Assembly: GCA_963693285.1 (NCBI GenBank)
Contig: OY848917.1
Span: 436,501-500,500 of the forward strand
Direction of reading: 5' to 3'
Length of the DNA: 64,000 bases
Origin: Xestospongia muta
Lineage: Eukaryota; Porifera; Demospongiae; Haplosclerida; Petrosiidae
Below, piece by piece: positions 36,613 through 49,141 of this stretch. Numbering within the stretch: the first letter of the stretch is position 1; each line of letters opens with the position of its first letter. The notes below the pieces were generated by a model that was given only the letters and a program-made list of their open reading frames with translations, did not search any database and was not told the origin of the DNA. The position numbers and the translations under genes were made by a program.

Positions 36613-39120
36613 TCATTTATTAGCAGTGCAATTGCCAGGTGATTTTAAATCTGTGTACAATAAAAAAGATAATAATTTCTAAATTGTGTACATGTTTTAC
36701 TTACCGATAGGAATACCAGCTGTCTTGAAAACCCAAGACAATACACCAACAGGAATAATTGCTAATAAACAGGTCACATACTCTATAAAAATTGCAACAC
36801 AGATATAATTTAAAATCAAGTATATTTACCAGTGTCTCCACTTATTAGCCAATAGAAAAAAAGTGAAATGAAACATAATATAACCAAAGCATATAAGCAA
36901 TTGCACTTTGAAATCCATTTTGTTAGATATTGACAACAAACTGTAGGAAATGATACAATTCATCATTTAATATATGATAGCAAACAACAACAATTTAATT
37001 ATCTTTTAATTTCATTATACCTTTTGTAGCTTCTTTTGGTATGTTTGTGTGTTCTGGGCCTAGTGTTTTAGAAGAATTTCCTTTATCAGCTAAAAACATT
37101 ATTTAGTAACTAGTATTGTTTAAATTATCCAATATTATCTAACAATCACATTATTTTGTAAGATCATGTTCAAAACAAGTTAAATAGACTTTTTAAATGA
37201 TTTGCATGTAAATATTCCAATTCTAAGATCAAAACCATGTAAAAGAACTCCAAAAATTGTGTTAAAATACTTGTCACCTTAAGCAGTCAAACATATCAAT
37301 TTATAATATTATGGCTTTAACAATCATTTTCTATATGTTAGTCAGTAGATCAACAAAATATTTTATATCATTGATTCAATATAAATCTACATGCTATATA
37401 AAACAATACATTAGTCATACTATTTGTTGTTTCTTCAGAAGAAGAATGTTAATTTTCTGGGAAAAAAATACCATTAACATATGTAAAAAAGATACAAAAT
37501 CAACTCAATTGTTATCTTTTAGTTTAAAGCACATGTTTATAGGTTGGAATTAAGGAACTAAACCCAATTCATTTGCAAACTATACATCATACTAATAGAC
37601 AAACAACAAATAACATATAGAGAGCTACCAATAATTTAATATTAGCTTATTAAAAGGATAAATTTGTAATGTTCATACAATATAATTTATTCATTGTACT
37701 AAAAGATTGTTGAATGATATTGACTTTTATCGTATTCTTTCTAATAAATCTGAAACTCACCAAATAATGTTACCATGTAGTAATTCATAAGTTAATTTTA
37801 AGTGAGTACTACACTTAAGTATTCCACGGAAATAAACTTACTTAAATTATTGTTATCAGAAGAAGTATGAACATCATCATTGCTAGAGTGTGCCTCATGT
37901 GAAGTTGAAGAAGAGTTACCTACAGTGTAAAATACAAGTGAGTCACAGATCTTTTAATTTCATTATACCATTTATAGCTTCTTTTAGAGTCTTGTTATCT
38001 TGTTTTTGGTGTTCTGGGCCTTGTGGTTTAGAAGAGTTACCTATGGTGTAAATACTGGTTAATATACTTTCATCGCAAACTGACCTGACAGTTGCTCTGT
38101 ATACTTATTTATCACTTCAGATAAACATAGAAAATCCTTCAATTTGTCTGACACATGTTCAGTTTTTCCATCCTTATTTTCTACTTTGATTTTAGTGGGC
38201 TCATCTAGTGCGTTAATGACGTTAGCCCAAGTACAATTATATTTTTTTGCATTTTTTCCTGTTATTTCATCGATGAAATTATCCAGCTTTAGAAAGTTAC
38301 GAAACCAAGCGTCTCTTTTGTTGGTACCCTTCAGAAGACGTTTTGCAAAATAGTCACGCCACTGATTTTCATCATCTTTAATACCATCTAACACAAACAT
38401 GAGATCATCTTTGTCAGGAACAGCATCAATGATATTAACAGTGTCTACAAAGAAAAGACAAGTAATTGTAGGTAGTGAATACTATAGATAAATGAAGATT
38501 GAACATAAACCATATCATTAAATTATAGACTATCATCTTAAAAAAGGAAAACAGGAAATATATCCTATATATTATAATTAGTTATATCTAGCTCTTCTGT
38601 ACATGTTGGAATTTAGAGCTGGTTTTAATAACCCCTAGTCCTTTAAATAAATTCAAGTTACTTTTAACAATGAATTGAACTTTTTAGAGGCAACTAGGCT
38701 GTTAGCTATTATCTTAATTCAACAAATGCTTAAATGAGTCTACTAGAAATAAAAACTATCATAACAATTATATAAATTCATATATAAACACGTGACATAC
38801 TGGTACATGTTTTTATGTAATGCCTCTAGTCAATCAATTTTAATGTTATATAGTAATGTACCAACAGTTACTTACTACTTTAAAAGGTGTGCTATTATAT
38901 AGAGTTATTTGGGTCTTATCTGTTGGATGATGTGGCCTATGACACCCATACTCTTAAAGCTTACTATAGTTTTAATATTACATGGCAAATATTATTATAA
39001 TATTACTATAGTTATTATCAATATCAAAATTATGAAGGATCATTAAATAACTATCATAGTACACTGAACACAAAGATACACAAACTATATCAAAATATTA
39101 TGTTCAAATTTACCTGACAT
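36613..39120 (-). CDS. E: helical N-terminal domain, Ser-rich spacer, two TM spans (270 residues)
   Basis: Exons: 39120-39114 (ATGTCAG), 38444-38085, 38040-37969, 37919-37842, 37089-37021, 36940-36830, 36782-36705, 36650-36613. The 120-residue N-terminal domain (NQWRDYFAKRLLKGTNKRDA ... CTWANVINALDEPTKIKV) is all-helical in appearance. Its TWANVINALDEP resembles the late helix of death-fold domains, but I cannot prove that. The spacer exons (GNSSKPQGPEHQKQ and others) and the tail (span LYALVILCFISLFFYWLI, span LLAIIPVGVLSWVF, end DLKSPGNCTANK) are shared with gene D. The start is uncertain: exon 39179-39114 also fits, in phase, onto the upstream channel gene, giving an 802-residue fusion. 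I prefer a separate start because the DNA before ATGTCAG resembles the other cluster start exons. Confidence 0.58.
37421..37456 (-). pseudogene. Degenerate 36-nt spacer exon of gene E
   Basis: This is the exact counterpart of D exon 6 (same length, AG acceptor and GT donor kept), but its frame reads KN then TAA. Skipping it keeps phase 1, so the gene E model omits it. Confidence 0.6.
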
Positions 39121-40430
39121 TTTGGTACTACTGTGTGATTCTCTTTGTTTCACAGAACTAGATAGAACAATCCAAAAATCTGGAAAAAATAAATGACAAG
39201 AGCACAAAAACAAGATAGTTATTAACTGTTTTAAGGGTCGAATAGAATGGTCTGACACACCCATTAAAACATTTAAAGGCAAGGTAATCAAATACCGTAA
39301 TTTCTATTTATTTGTTTAGGTCATGTTTAAAGCGTATTTATGAGCAGATAATAAAATAACGTAATAGTTCTCACGAAAGAACTTTAAACAGTTCTGTTTG
39401 CATGTCGACAACATTAAATCTCTGCATGGTCATTGCACGTTTCTCATATTTGAGAGTAGCTTATAAGTTACAGCTTGGTGAACAATATCTATAATGATAT
39501 CTATGTTATAATGGATAACACAACTTTCCTTGCATTATTATTAACTTGTTTAATTTTGCTTTACCTACTACAACAGGTTCTGTATGAATGAATACTAAGT
39601 ATTCTTGATTGAAGTGTGAGTTTAGATTTACTCTCCAAATGTTCTCCTTACCTTATATGGTCATTTTCTACCATTCAACAAGTAGCATAGTCACTAGCAT
39701 AATTATGTTTAGATAGCTTGGGAATAAATTTCTTTGGTTCTAGTTGGCTTCATACTTAACAATTTAGACTAATTTTGGCTTTATAGAATCTCAGTATTGG
39801 GTTTACATCATATTGATATTAAATATGATAACCAAGGCTTTGGTTGATCATGAAATGACAAAATTCTTTTATAAATGTTAGGTTAAAAATCACCTGTTTA
39901 GGGTTTGTCTTCCATTTGGAAATCTTATCTACTGGATCTTGATGTAGATATTAAACAATGCTGTTAGTATGACATACACCCAGTGACACATTTATGAGAA
40001 AAGATTTTTTAATGAACTATAAGGCCTTACAGATAATCACAAGAGAAAATTATTAATTTTTTAAAGATATTGTTAGTTATAGTAGTAGTTTATATATATC
40101 TTTATTGAGCTTGCACAACGTAATGATAAGCTTTAATTTCTATAACACATTTTATGTCTCCACAACAGAATTCTTCAGATTGCTGGATATGAAGTGGTCT
40201 TAAACCAATGTTATTACTAGAGAGCAATATTTTTTTCTTATATGACACAATACCATATATCATAACTTACTCAGAAGGAGGTTCATAATGTAAAAAGTTA
40301 TGGCTCACATCAATGCCAGCAATTTTTAATGGTCTTACTGTTAATATTAGACAATTGTTGGCAATGTCCTTATCATTTATAAATTTCTCCAATAATAACT
40401 TCACTAGACAAAGGTAGCCATTATGTCATA

Positions 40431-40969
40431 TTAAATTATCATACCAGTGATACGTTGTGCATCTTCTGTAATTGGACCCACTGTAATAAAGTTTACGTAG
40501 AAATCACTCTCATCTCGTTCACCACTTCTACGTATTTTTCTAGAAAGTTCTTCTAGAGATTTTTCTGGAAACATGATTTTATCTAGATGTTGACGTAACT
40601 AATTACAATTCATGATTAATAATAACTGTAGCAATCTTACAAGTTTATTAGGATTATAAAAGAAATTTTTTGGCAAAGTAATGATATCTACTCCACCATA
40701 GAGAGAATCCAGCTTCACTATTTCTTTATAATTGCAATAATGCGAATGAAAATTGAACACACAGACCTAGTTAGTATGGAAAGATAAAATACTATTGTAG
40801 ATCATGTACTTACTTTTTGAAAATCCCAGCTGGCTAAAATGAATAAGCAACCAAGTCCATCAAAAGACACATCTATAGCCATAAGATTCTTATGGTTGTG
40901 TCGATGGAATTCAACCATTCCTAAAAAGCCATGTACCTTGCTTTTAAAACTCTACTAGAAAAATTGGTA

Positions 40970-41001
<32 letters not shown>

Positions 41002-42151
41002 TAGTAACAACAAATTTTATAGAGTTGTGCTCAGTGTGCAAACTAACTTGTTCATTAGAGTTTCCATCCTCAGTATGTGTTTGTGCTTTGCGATTCATGG
41101 AGAGTTGATGATATTGATGCTTCATTTCTCTCATTATCTGAAGTTCTTTAAATGTCGCTCCTTGTCCAGAACTAGTACGAAACAACATCATAACTAAAAA
41201 GTCTAGATCACTTCTAATTCCTGGAGTGCAAGGGTTCTTTAAGGGACTAGACGAAAAATAACTATGTTGCGGTAAATTAGATTGTGTACAAAATGTAGCA
41301 ACAGTTTTGTGACCTAGCTCTTTAGAATGACGTAGTAGACACCAAACAAAAGCATAAATAAGCACTATAATAATCAAAGAAAGAAGTATAATGTCACCAT
41401 AACGTAACAGTGAAAGGAAACGAAGTGAAGGATAAACACACACAACAGAATCTGCAATAGGCCATTTTCTAGAATTAGAAATAATCCTATCTTGTTGTGA
41501 ATCAGTCGGACAAGTGAACATTTCTGAGAAATCATCAAAAAAGGATATGCTAAAAATAATAGAGGCAATGACTGTCACTAACTGGACTGCTAGTTTGAAA
41601 AGATAGAATATATAGATTAATGGTAGAAAAACCTGCAAATTACATATAACAATTGGTCTAGTATATTCAACTTCTAATCGACGAATAATGTCAAAGTTTT
41701 TTTGTGAATATTCTCCACTAGAACCTTCCCTTAATTGATCAATATTAGAAACAAGATCAAAGAAAAATTGGAAACTTGCATCAAAAACAGTCCTCCACAA
41801 AATATGAGGTCCAAGTATCAGAAAACCGTGAATTAAAATAAACAAAGTGAAGTATTCGGACCTTGGTAAACTGGAGAGACAGTAGTTGTTAATATAAGCA
41901 ACATCGTCACGAGTTGTACTATTAGGAACATAACATGTGACTGTATAATTACGAAAGAATTCAACAGACACATCTAGAAGGGACAAACCAAAACTTGCTG
42001 CCACCAACCACTTGAGAACTTCATCCCACCAAAACTCCTTCCTTTGGATTAAAGGTGGAGGCTGGTTGTCTGACTTAATGGTTTCCTTCTTCTTTAACTC
42101 AGAGGCTAAATCTTGTAATACATCCAAAGCAGCAGAGTCAATCTGAGACAT
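40431..42151 (-). CDS. Innexin/pannexin/LRRC8-like four-TM large-pore channel protein
   Basis: Exons: 42151-41002, 40920-40814, 40766-40641, 40598 onward, ending at a TAA at 40433-40431 (516 residues) or splicing at 40445 into 39179. Spans lie near residues 45-66, 100-120, 172-202 and 245-273. Each extracellular loop has exactly two cysteines (C73 and C91; C214 and C238), as in innexins and pannexins. WWDEVLKWL before span 1, LGPHILWR at the end of span 2 and the long helical intracellular loop between spans 2 and 3 match the pannexin/LRRC8 layout. N-glycosylation sequons NYT and NST lie in loop 1. No leucine-rich repeats follow; the cytosolic tail (MVEFHRHNHKNLMAIDVSFD and onward) is not recognised. 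Such proteins form channels for ions and small metabolites. Family call is from topology and motifs, so moderate. Confidence 0.62.
40975..41000. repeat. (TA)n microsatellite forming the donor-side end of an intron
   Basis: A TA run begins immediately after the GT donor of channel-gene exon 1 (gene sense GTATATATAT). Length changes here alter the 5' splice site neighbourhood. Confidence 0.8.
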
Positions 42152-42298
42152 TTTTAGGGGTGTTTCTGAGGGTTACCTTTGAGGATGACATCATCAATTG
42201 TTAAAACACACCCTAAATCCTAAACATAGTAACAAGCGTTGCTTGTTGTCACAGTTATCGCGCGTTGCTAGGCAACCGATTAACAACAGCCATGTTAA

Positions 42299-42942
42299 AC
42301 GAGCATGCGCAGTATAAAAGGGGGCTGGGCTGCCCACAAAATGGCACACACAAAACTTTTCAATATCAAAAAAATGGAAGCTGTGTTTCTTTTCCTGTTT
42401 ACATCATAATATGCACTTCCTGTAGCTGTTGCGACAGCTGCTTAATAATATACGTATGTTCAGTGCAAATATTCCCGTTTTTTTTTGGATACGTGTAAGT
42501 TTCTGTAGTGAAATGGCGAACAGTAGAAAACGTGTAAGACTTTCTCTTGTGACCGACTTTGACAGTCTAGAGGGGAAGAATGTGTTCAAGAGAAGGTTGG
42601 ACTATGTTAGAAAAGTTCTAACTTCTGCTGGGCAATATGATTTAGACAACTATGGTCTTATGTCAGCCATCTTTGATTTTGCTACGTATAATTCACTACA
42701 GCAATAAAAGTTGTTATCTATTATTATCAACCGTGTAATTGAGTAACACGTGTTTGTACCTATTACAACTATTATAGATGTTTTGCGTGGGTTGTTCAGG
42801 TTGGTATGGCTACTATCTAGAACGATATCTAGGTTTGAATATTGCCGCCATCTCACTCTTTGGTAGGCGTCACATTCTTCTGGGCAGCCCACCCCCCTTT
42901 TATAGCGAGCAGGAATGCGCATTATATCCGGCATATGCTCGT
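42299..42942. mobile_element. TTAA-flanked (piggyBac-like) short transposon
   Basis: TTAA occurs on both sides (42295-42298 and 42943-42946). The inverted ends begin ACGAGCATGCGC and ACGAGCATATGC, and a second inverted pair TATAAAAGGGGG ... TGGGCTGCCCA follows on each side. It contains a 64-codon plus-strand ORF (42513-42707) starting MANSRKRVRLSLVTDFDSLE, unrecognised. No full transposase is present. Each end carries a TATA-box-like sequence pointing inward; the right-end one points towards the channel gene start about 150 bp beyond the element. Confidence 0.68.
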
Positions 42943-42946
42943 TTAA

Positions 42947-45367
42947 CTATAACTACAAAAGGAATTATAATATGGAGTGTCCTTATGAATTGACACAATT
43001 GCCAGGACTTTTAAAACTTTGGAATACATGATGTTATTAAACAATCAGTCTCTAGTAGAGCTCATTTACATCTGTTAGATAATTACTATGAGTAATATTT
43101 TTATAATTAGCCAAATATTGAATTCTCTATGCCAAATTTGTACAGAGTTCGAAATAAATTTTGGCTAGCTAAAACTATAGAGAGTATAGTCTTGCAATGA
43201 TTATGAATTATCAGAGCCCCTTTCATTGCCAAAATATTTATTTACAATTGTGCAGTATTTTTCTGGATTGTTGAAACAAGAACTGACAGAAGAAACTTTC
43301 TCAGAAAGTATGGAAATACCTTATAAGGTGAAAGAGTTTTTAAATACTTTCTTTACAAGGAGAAAAGTCATTCTAACAATCTCATTTGCAGGAGTTGATA
43401 CCAAATTTTATTTTTGGAAGAAAGTGCTGCAAGTAAATTCTTTGAATTTGTTCATGATGACTTTTGTCTAATTTTTGACTTTTTGCTGGAGGTAGGACAT
43501 ACTCCATGATAATAATTGACAACATCTCAGTTCACAATTGTGAATCATAACACTATTTTTGTCTTCCTCGTGGATTATGGTTCAATTTCTACTAACTTAG
43601 TGCCATGACATGAATTCTATATAGAGCAAATTGAACAGGGAATGCAAAATACCAAGTCTTCATGATCAAAGGGACAATGTCAAGTCTGCTCTGTAGGTGA
43701 TGACATATTTATAATTTTGTATCTTAGTAGTCTTGATTGGACATACTATAATAATTAACATTCAATGAACATACCACTTAAAAATGATTGACCTATATAA
43801 GCCTTTGATATTATATACTATCAATACTAGTACTATCAATTCTAACGTATCACTATAGTGGTATATTAGCTCACTACATAATGATATTATATTGCTTACT
43901 AATTTCAATAAAGCAGATAGCTAGAGGTAAAAACAATATAAAATTAGAGGAAGGTCAGGTGTAGTATACACATATTGTACATGTACAATTGTACTTACCA
44001 CAAGAAACTACTGCCATTAAGGGTTCATGCTTTAATTATTATGTATAATTTATGTATAGTCACATAGAGAGGAAGGGCTGCTATGGAAACTGGATGTTGA
44101 CAATTAACACACAATAAATTAATCACAGTTGAAATAAATTAAATTTTTTTATGACAACTGTAATACGTGACCATTGCACAACTTTTCATTTTAAGCAAAT
44201 TAGCTGGCCTCACCAGACTATACTCATTAAGGGATTTTATATTGAAGGACTTATGTTTTCATACTTACTTTGTTCCTTTCTTTTTTGGTAATATTATCTT
44301 TATATTTCCTAATTAATTATTAATATTGTTCTTATTACAATTATTATTATTATTATAGTATCTAAATTAGACTAAATATATCAATAGTATTGATATTATA
44401 TTTTTGATGAGCATATATCGCTTAGTCCAATCATTTTTTTATCAAAACATGAATTAGTTGTACTTACTAATCCAAATGTTTTTGAGACAGCACACATACT
44501 GATTTTATACGTCTTCCCAACTTCTGACCGTATATATCTTATTTATTCTATTCGTATTATTAGGAGACTAGAGTAAAGTCACCAACAAGGTAGGTATCCA
44601 GTCGTAACTGTAGTGATCATCCTTTGCGTATGTATATATATTGATATACGTAGAAGGGTTAAAAAATTGTCATGCTTTACATCTGAATTATATATATTGA
44701 AATTACATGATTACTATACAAGGTAGTCTTGTATAGTGTACTATGTATTGCTTAGATTAAATTGTTTGTGGTTTATTATAACATATTTCACATTTTAGTA
44801 ATTAATGTAATTAAAACAATTCTTGTGTCACTTTAACACTTGAAGCTATTGAACTTAATTAGATATAAAAGGTTTCACTGACTGTGTCAAATTGAAAGTG
44901 TACTTGACATCAAATGTACTCTAAATAGGAGATTTGACAACTTACAAAGATGTGTATGTTATGGATTATAATAACTTATTGTAATGTTGAAATTCATAAA
45001 GTCATTTGTGTGATGATTCAAGTGTATTTTTACTTTTACTCCAGAGATGTGTTATACATAGCCTTGCATTGTTCATTGACATTGTAGCACTTGACTAGAC
45101 TTAAGACATGTTAAAGTCTTCATGTAGATGTAATTAGACCTTAAATTGTACGTATGCAATATTACGTGTATTTCACAACTTAAGAAAAATGATTATCATT
45201 TAAAGATTCTTATCACTTCATTATTTTTTTAAAACTTTATCTTTAAGTGAATATTTAAATATTAGACAGTAAATTTCAGTTTAAGTATTAAAAAGTAAAT
45301 TTCAGTTTATTAAATCTAGTTTGGTAAATAAAGATACTGGATATTGGTGACTACTATATAAGACTGT
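42947..45367. other. Intergenic region with no supported gene
   Basis: The region is AT-rich. An 81-codon plus-strand ORF at 43226-43471 (KQELTEETFSESMEIPYKVK) has somewhat protein-like composition, but no splice partner or family was found. A short stretch near 44080-44230 resembles the dispersed repeat at 56690-56890. The promoter of the second multikinase must lie near the right end. Confidence 0.35.
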
Positions 45368-47768
45368 ATGATTATGGAAGAAGTAATTTATGATGAGAAT
45401 CTCCCTGATTCTTCCTGTCAATTACAACAGAAGATACCTGATGGATATATACGACTTCCTCACCAAGTTGGAGGATGTTGCCGTGTAAAAGACCAACTAA
45501 GTCAGTGATCTTATTATGATAATAAGCAATTACTGTTTAGTATTAAACAATGCACTATTGGATCTGATTTATACAAGATTTAATTGTTAATTATTAAGGC
45601 ATTGTTGTTATGGTCAATATTATGAATATAATTGATTTTACAGATAGCACAGTGGGAAGTAGTCTATATTTTTCATATTTATAGTTTCACTAGGTTAATA
45701 ATAAAACCATTTTAACTAATTCAAATACTTGTAAGCCTGGGTTGTGTGCTATAATTGCCTGTATAATTATATTAATTGCTATAATTATGAATTGTATGCT
45801 TTTAGAAGATAGTATAATCAGCATTATATCATAATTTACAATACATTATCTATATTTAGGGTTTTTGAGACACAATAGTCAACTGCACATTTTGTATAAG
45901 CTTGTTACTTTCAAACCAAAAGGAAAAAATGAGGTGTCATTTTATGATGCACTACATGATGTTAAAAGTAGTGTAGGAGATCCTTCTAGATTTCCAAGGT
46001 TATGTCGAGACAAGGGCACTAATTCATTTCTATATTCCATCACACCAAAGTACTATGGTTTAGCTAGTATTGCTGACAAAGAGGGAAAGAGTAGTATCCT
46101 CATTAAATTAACATTTACATGTACAAGTAGGAACATCTGGGCAAATTTACATACAATGTTGAGCAAACTATGAATATTATTACAACTTCAAGTCTCATGA
46201 CTTTTACTGCATGTCTTCAGTTTACATGTGAATTTGATAGAGCATGAATTTTGTATGGCTTTCAGTTTCTTGTGCTCTACAGTACCAAATATATGATGTG
46301 ACCACTGTTGGTAACATGTCAGAAGTATTTACATTGGTCTACACTAAATCCTAGTAGAACATTACCTTCGAATGTGAGTTTGTCCAGACATTTCCTTCTC
46401 TTGCAGAACATCTGGCCTTAAGAGTGATTAATCATTAATATCTTCAATTATGTGTTTCACAAAGTTTGCTCATATATCAACTAAAGCCACTCAAACTACT
46501 TTTTTTACAATTCAATTTTCATTTATAATCCTTAACAGTATACAATTTCTAGATGATTATTTAATCCTGGAAGACATTACATTTAACTTCAGTCATCCCT
46601 GTATTTTAGATCTAAAAATAGGACAATTTCTTTGGAAGGACTTTGATAGTGATGACAAAAAGGCTAAAAAAAGAAAAAAATACCCAAACCAAGTATCAGT
46701 TGGATTCTCTGTCATGGGAATGAGAGTATGTGGTAACTAATATCAAAATTATATAGTGTAACCATGCAGTTTTACCATGTAGACAATTATATTTATGTTC
46801 ATTTATTACTATATTTAATGATTATTTGAAATATAATAACATAAATTATCTCAAATTTATTTTAATGTACCCAACTTCTCTTATAGTATCTATAAATATT
46901 GTTAGTTATATATATATTGGAACATTCAAACTTAAAGACATGAAATCTATTTTAAAATGTTTTAATATTATATTAATTGTGCAGTGCCATATACAGGTAT
47001 TTTAAAAGTATACATAATTAATTTGAAAGACTTAGATTATACAAATGTATTTGAGTTGATAACAATCTGAAAGTTCCTCAAACTATCTCTTAGTTTCTGA
47101 AAGTATTTATTAACACTTAGAAGTGTCAGAAAGTGTATATTATAATGATTCTAAGGCTATTTAAGAGTAAATGAAAGCCTATGGCAATGAAAATTTAATT
47201 ATTTGAAGGCATTTCTATTCCAATTGTTTTTATTTGTTCTTTTCTTATTTTAGATCTATAGAAAATGTACTGATAAGTATGTCTTATATAATGAAGACTT
47301 TGGACGTTTTATTACAGAAACCAATATCGTATATTGTAAGCTAAGTTATTTTTTATTTATACAGTAAGAAGCTTTATTATACAAGTAATTTCAAAGAAAT
47401 ATTAAAACATTTAAAACATTAGTAGGTTTTGCCATGTTTCTTTTCTTTTAGTTGTTAGTCAGTTCTTTGAAGTCGGTGATGGGACATATCGTATAGACAT
47501 AATTGATGGACTATTAAGCCAATTGTCAGTTATTATAGAATGGATGGAACAACAATATTATCTCAGTCTGTCGGGTACGTCATTACTAATTGTATATGAA
47601 GGAGGGCACACTCCTCGTTTAGAAGAGAAACAATGTCACTTTGACATTCGACTAATAGATTTTGGACAAGTATATGAAAAACATACCAATGGTCCTGATC
47701 ATAGCACACTTTACAGTCTGAGAAGATTTGCTAAAGTTCTCAGAGAAATTCGTGATAATATAGTATGA
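45368..47768 (+). CDS. Second inositol polyphosphate multikinase-like gene, five exons
   Basis: Exons: 45368-45500, 45860-46093, 46553-46725, 47254-47335, 47452-47768, giving 312 residues. Internal exon lengths 234, 173 and 82 and all phases are identical to the first multikinase, so the two are clear paralogues. IPK signature HPCILDLKIGQ is intact, as is TSLLIVYEGG; the metal-binding aspartate remains in IRLIDFGQVYE, but the usual DFAH reads DFGQ. The N-terminus is short: the two low-complexity exons of the paralogue are absent, and the protein starts (ATG at 45368, or 45374) just before PDGYIRLPHQVGG. The gene reads outward from the cluster, opposite to the first copy. Whether activity is kept cannot be judged from sequence alone. 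Confidence 0.82.
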
Positions 47769-49141
47769 TCTAACTTATAGTTGAATTATAATTAATTTTT
47801 ATTGTCAAAAAATTAAAATTTTAAATTTAAAAAATGTTTTTATTATTTAACATGGCTTCCACTTTTTGATTTTGTTACAGTCGGTTTCAATTTTTAGTTC
47901 AAATATCTTTAATCCACAAAGTAAACACAATACCTTTTGTAATGAAGTTTCAAGTGACTAAAATCTACAAAAGATAATATCACTGTTGTCATCATAAAAA
48001 ATGTCTTTTGACAACTTACTTCATACTAGTTAACATTTTTTTATTCAGATAGGACTGTACCAACAATTGTATGTAATTGATGTAATTGTATTAAAATTGA
48101 CTATGTACACAAATTGTGAAGACTTAATATACATTTATTGAGTTATTGAGCATCCTGTTATCAACGTTTTCCAAACAACTTTAAAAGGATTATTCTATCA
48201 TTATAGAACTAAGTATAAAACTTTATATAAGCATATATATATACATATATATATATATAAATTTATACATACATACATATATTCATACATGCACACACAT
48301 ACACACATATATATTATGTATATACTATAAATATGTCACTATAAAAATTGATTGGTTGCTTTAACCATTGTATGGTAATGCTGGTTACATGTACATAGAA
48401 AATTATATAATATAAATTGATAGTATACCTAATAGAATTTTCATTCCTAACAAATCAAGTAAACATGTCAATCTGATAGTATGTTAGAAATTAAAATAGT
48501 AAGATGTTTGTTTTCTGTTTGCATCAAATAATTGGCTACTGTATAACCACATATTGGCTAATCATCTAACCTTTTTGATTGTAATATATTACACATGTTT
48601 ATACATATGTTTGTGACCTGATTTATGAAATAGGACAATTTTTATTAAAAATCTCAAAACATGCCGTCGCTATGTATACAACTAAATTATGCCTCAGTTG
48701 AAAAACAATTGATAACTTGAATGCAAAATTTAGTAGATGTCCTTTAAACAGCATTGCTTACATTCAAGTGTTTTTTTACAAGTGCTCACATTCAAGCCTT
48801 ATAGTCTGACTCTATTGCTATATAAGTACATATAAGGTAACTCCAGTTCATCACATGAACTAGCTTGTGACAATTCAGTAGAGTAGTGTACTACAACTTA
48901 ATATATAGTCATCACTATATAGCTGCGTAGCTATCACAATAATGAATGTAGTCTTTTTGTGATCGTATGTGACCTACTACTTTATTAAAACATTCAGGTG
49001 TGTGTGTACTAGTTAGATTATCATAACTATATTATACCATTCTTACTTAAAAGGAAGAATCCAGACACTGTCACAACAGAAGAAACACTGTTATTACAAA
49101 CTGTTTCCTGTTTGTTAGTACTGTTTACATTTCAATATAAT
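47769..49141. other. Intergenic region with no supported gene
   Basis: This spacer is AT-rich and sits between the tail ends of the second multikinase and the multi-TM gene. A mixed TA/CATA/CACA simple repeat lies at about 48232-48320. Nothing else is supported. Confidence 0.4.
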
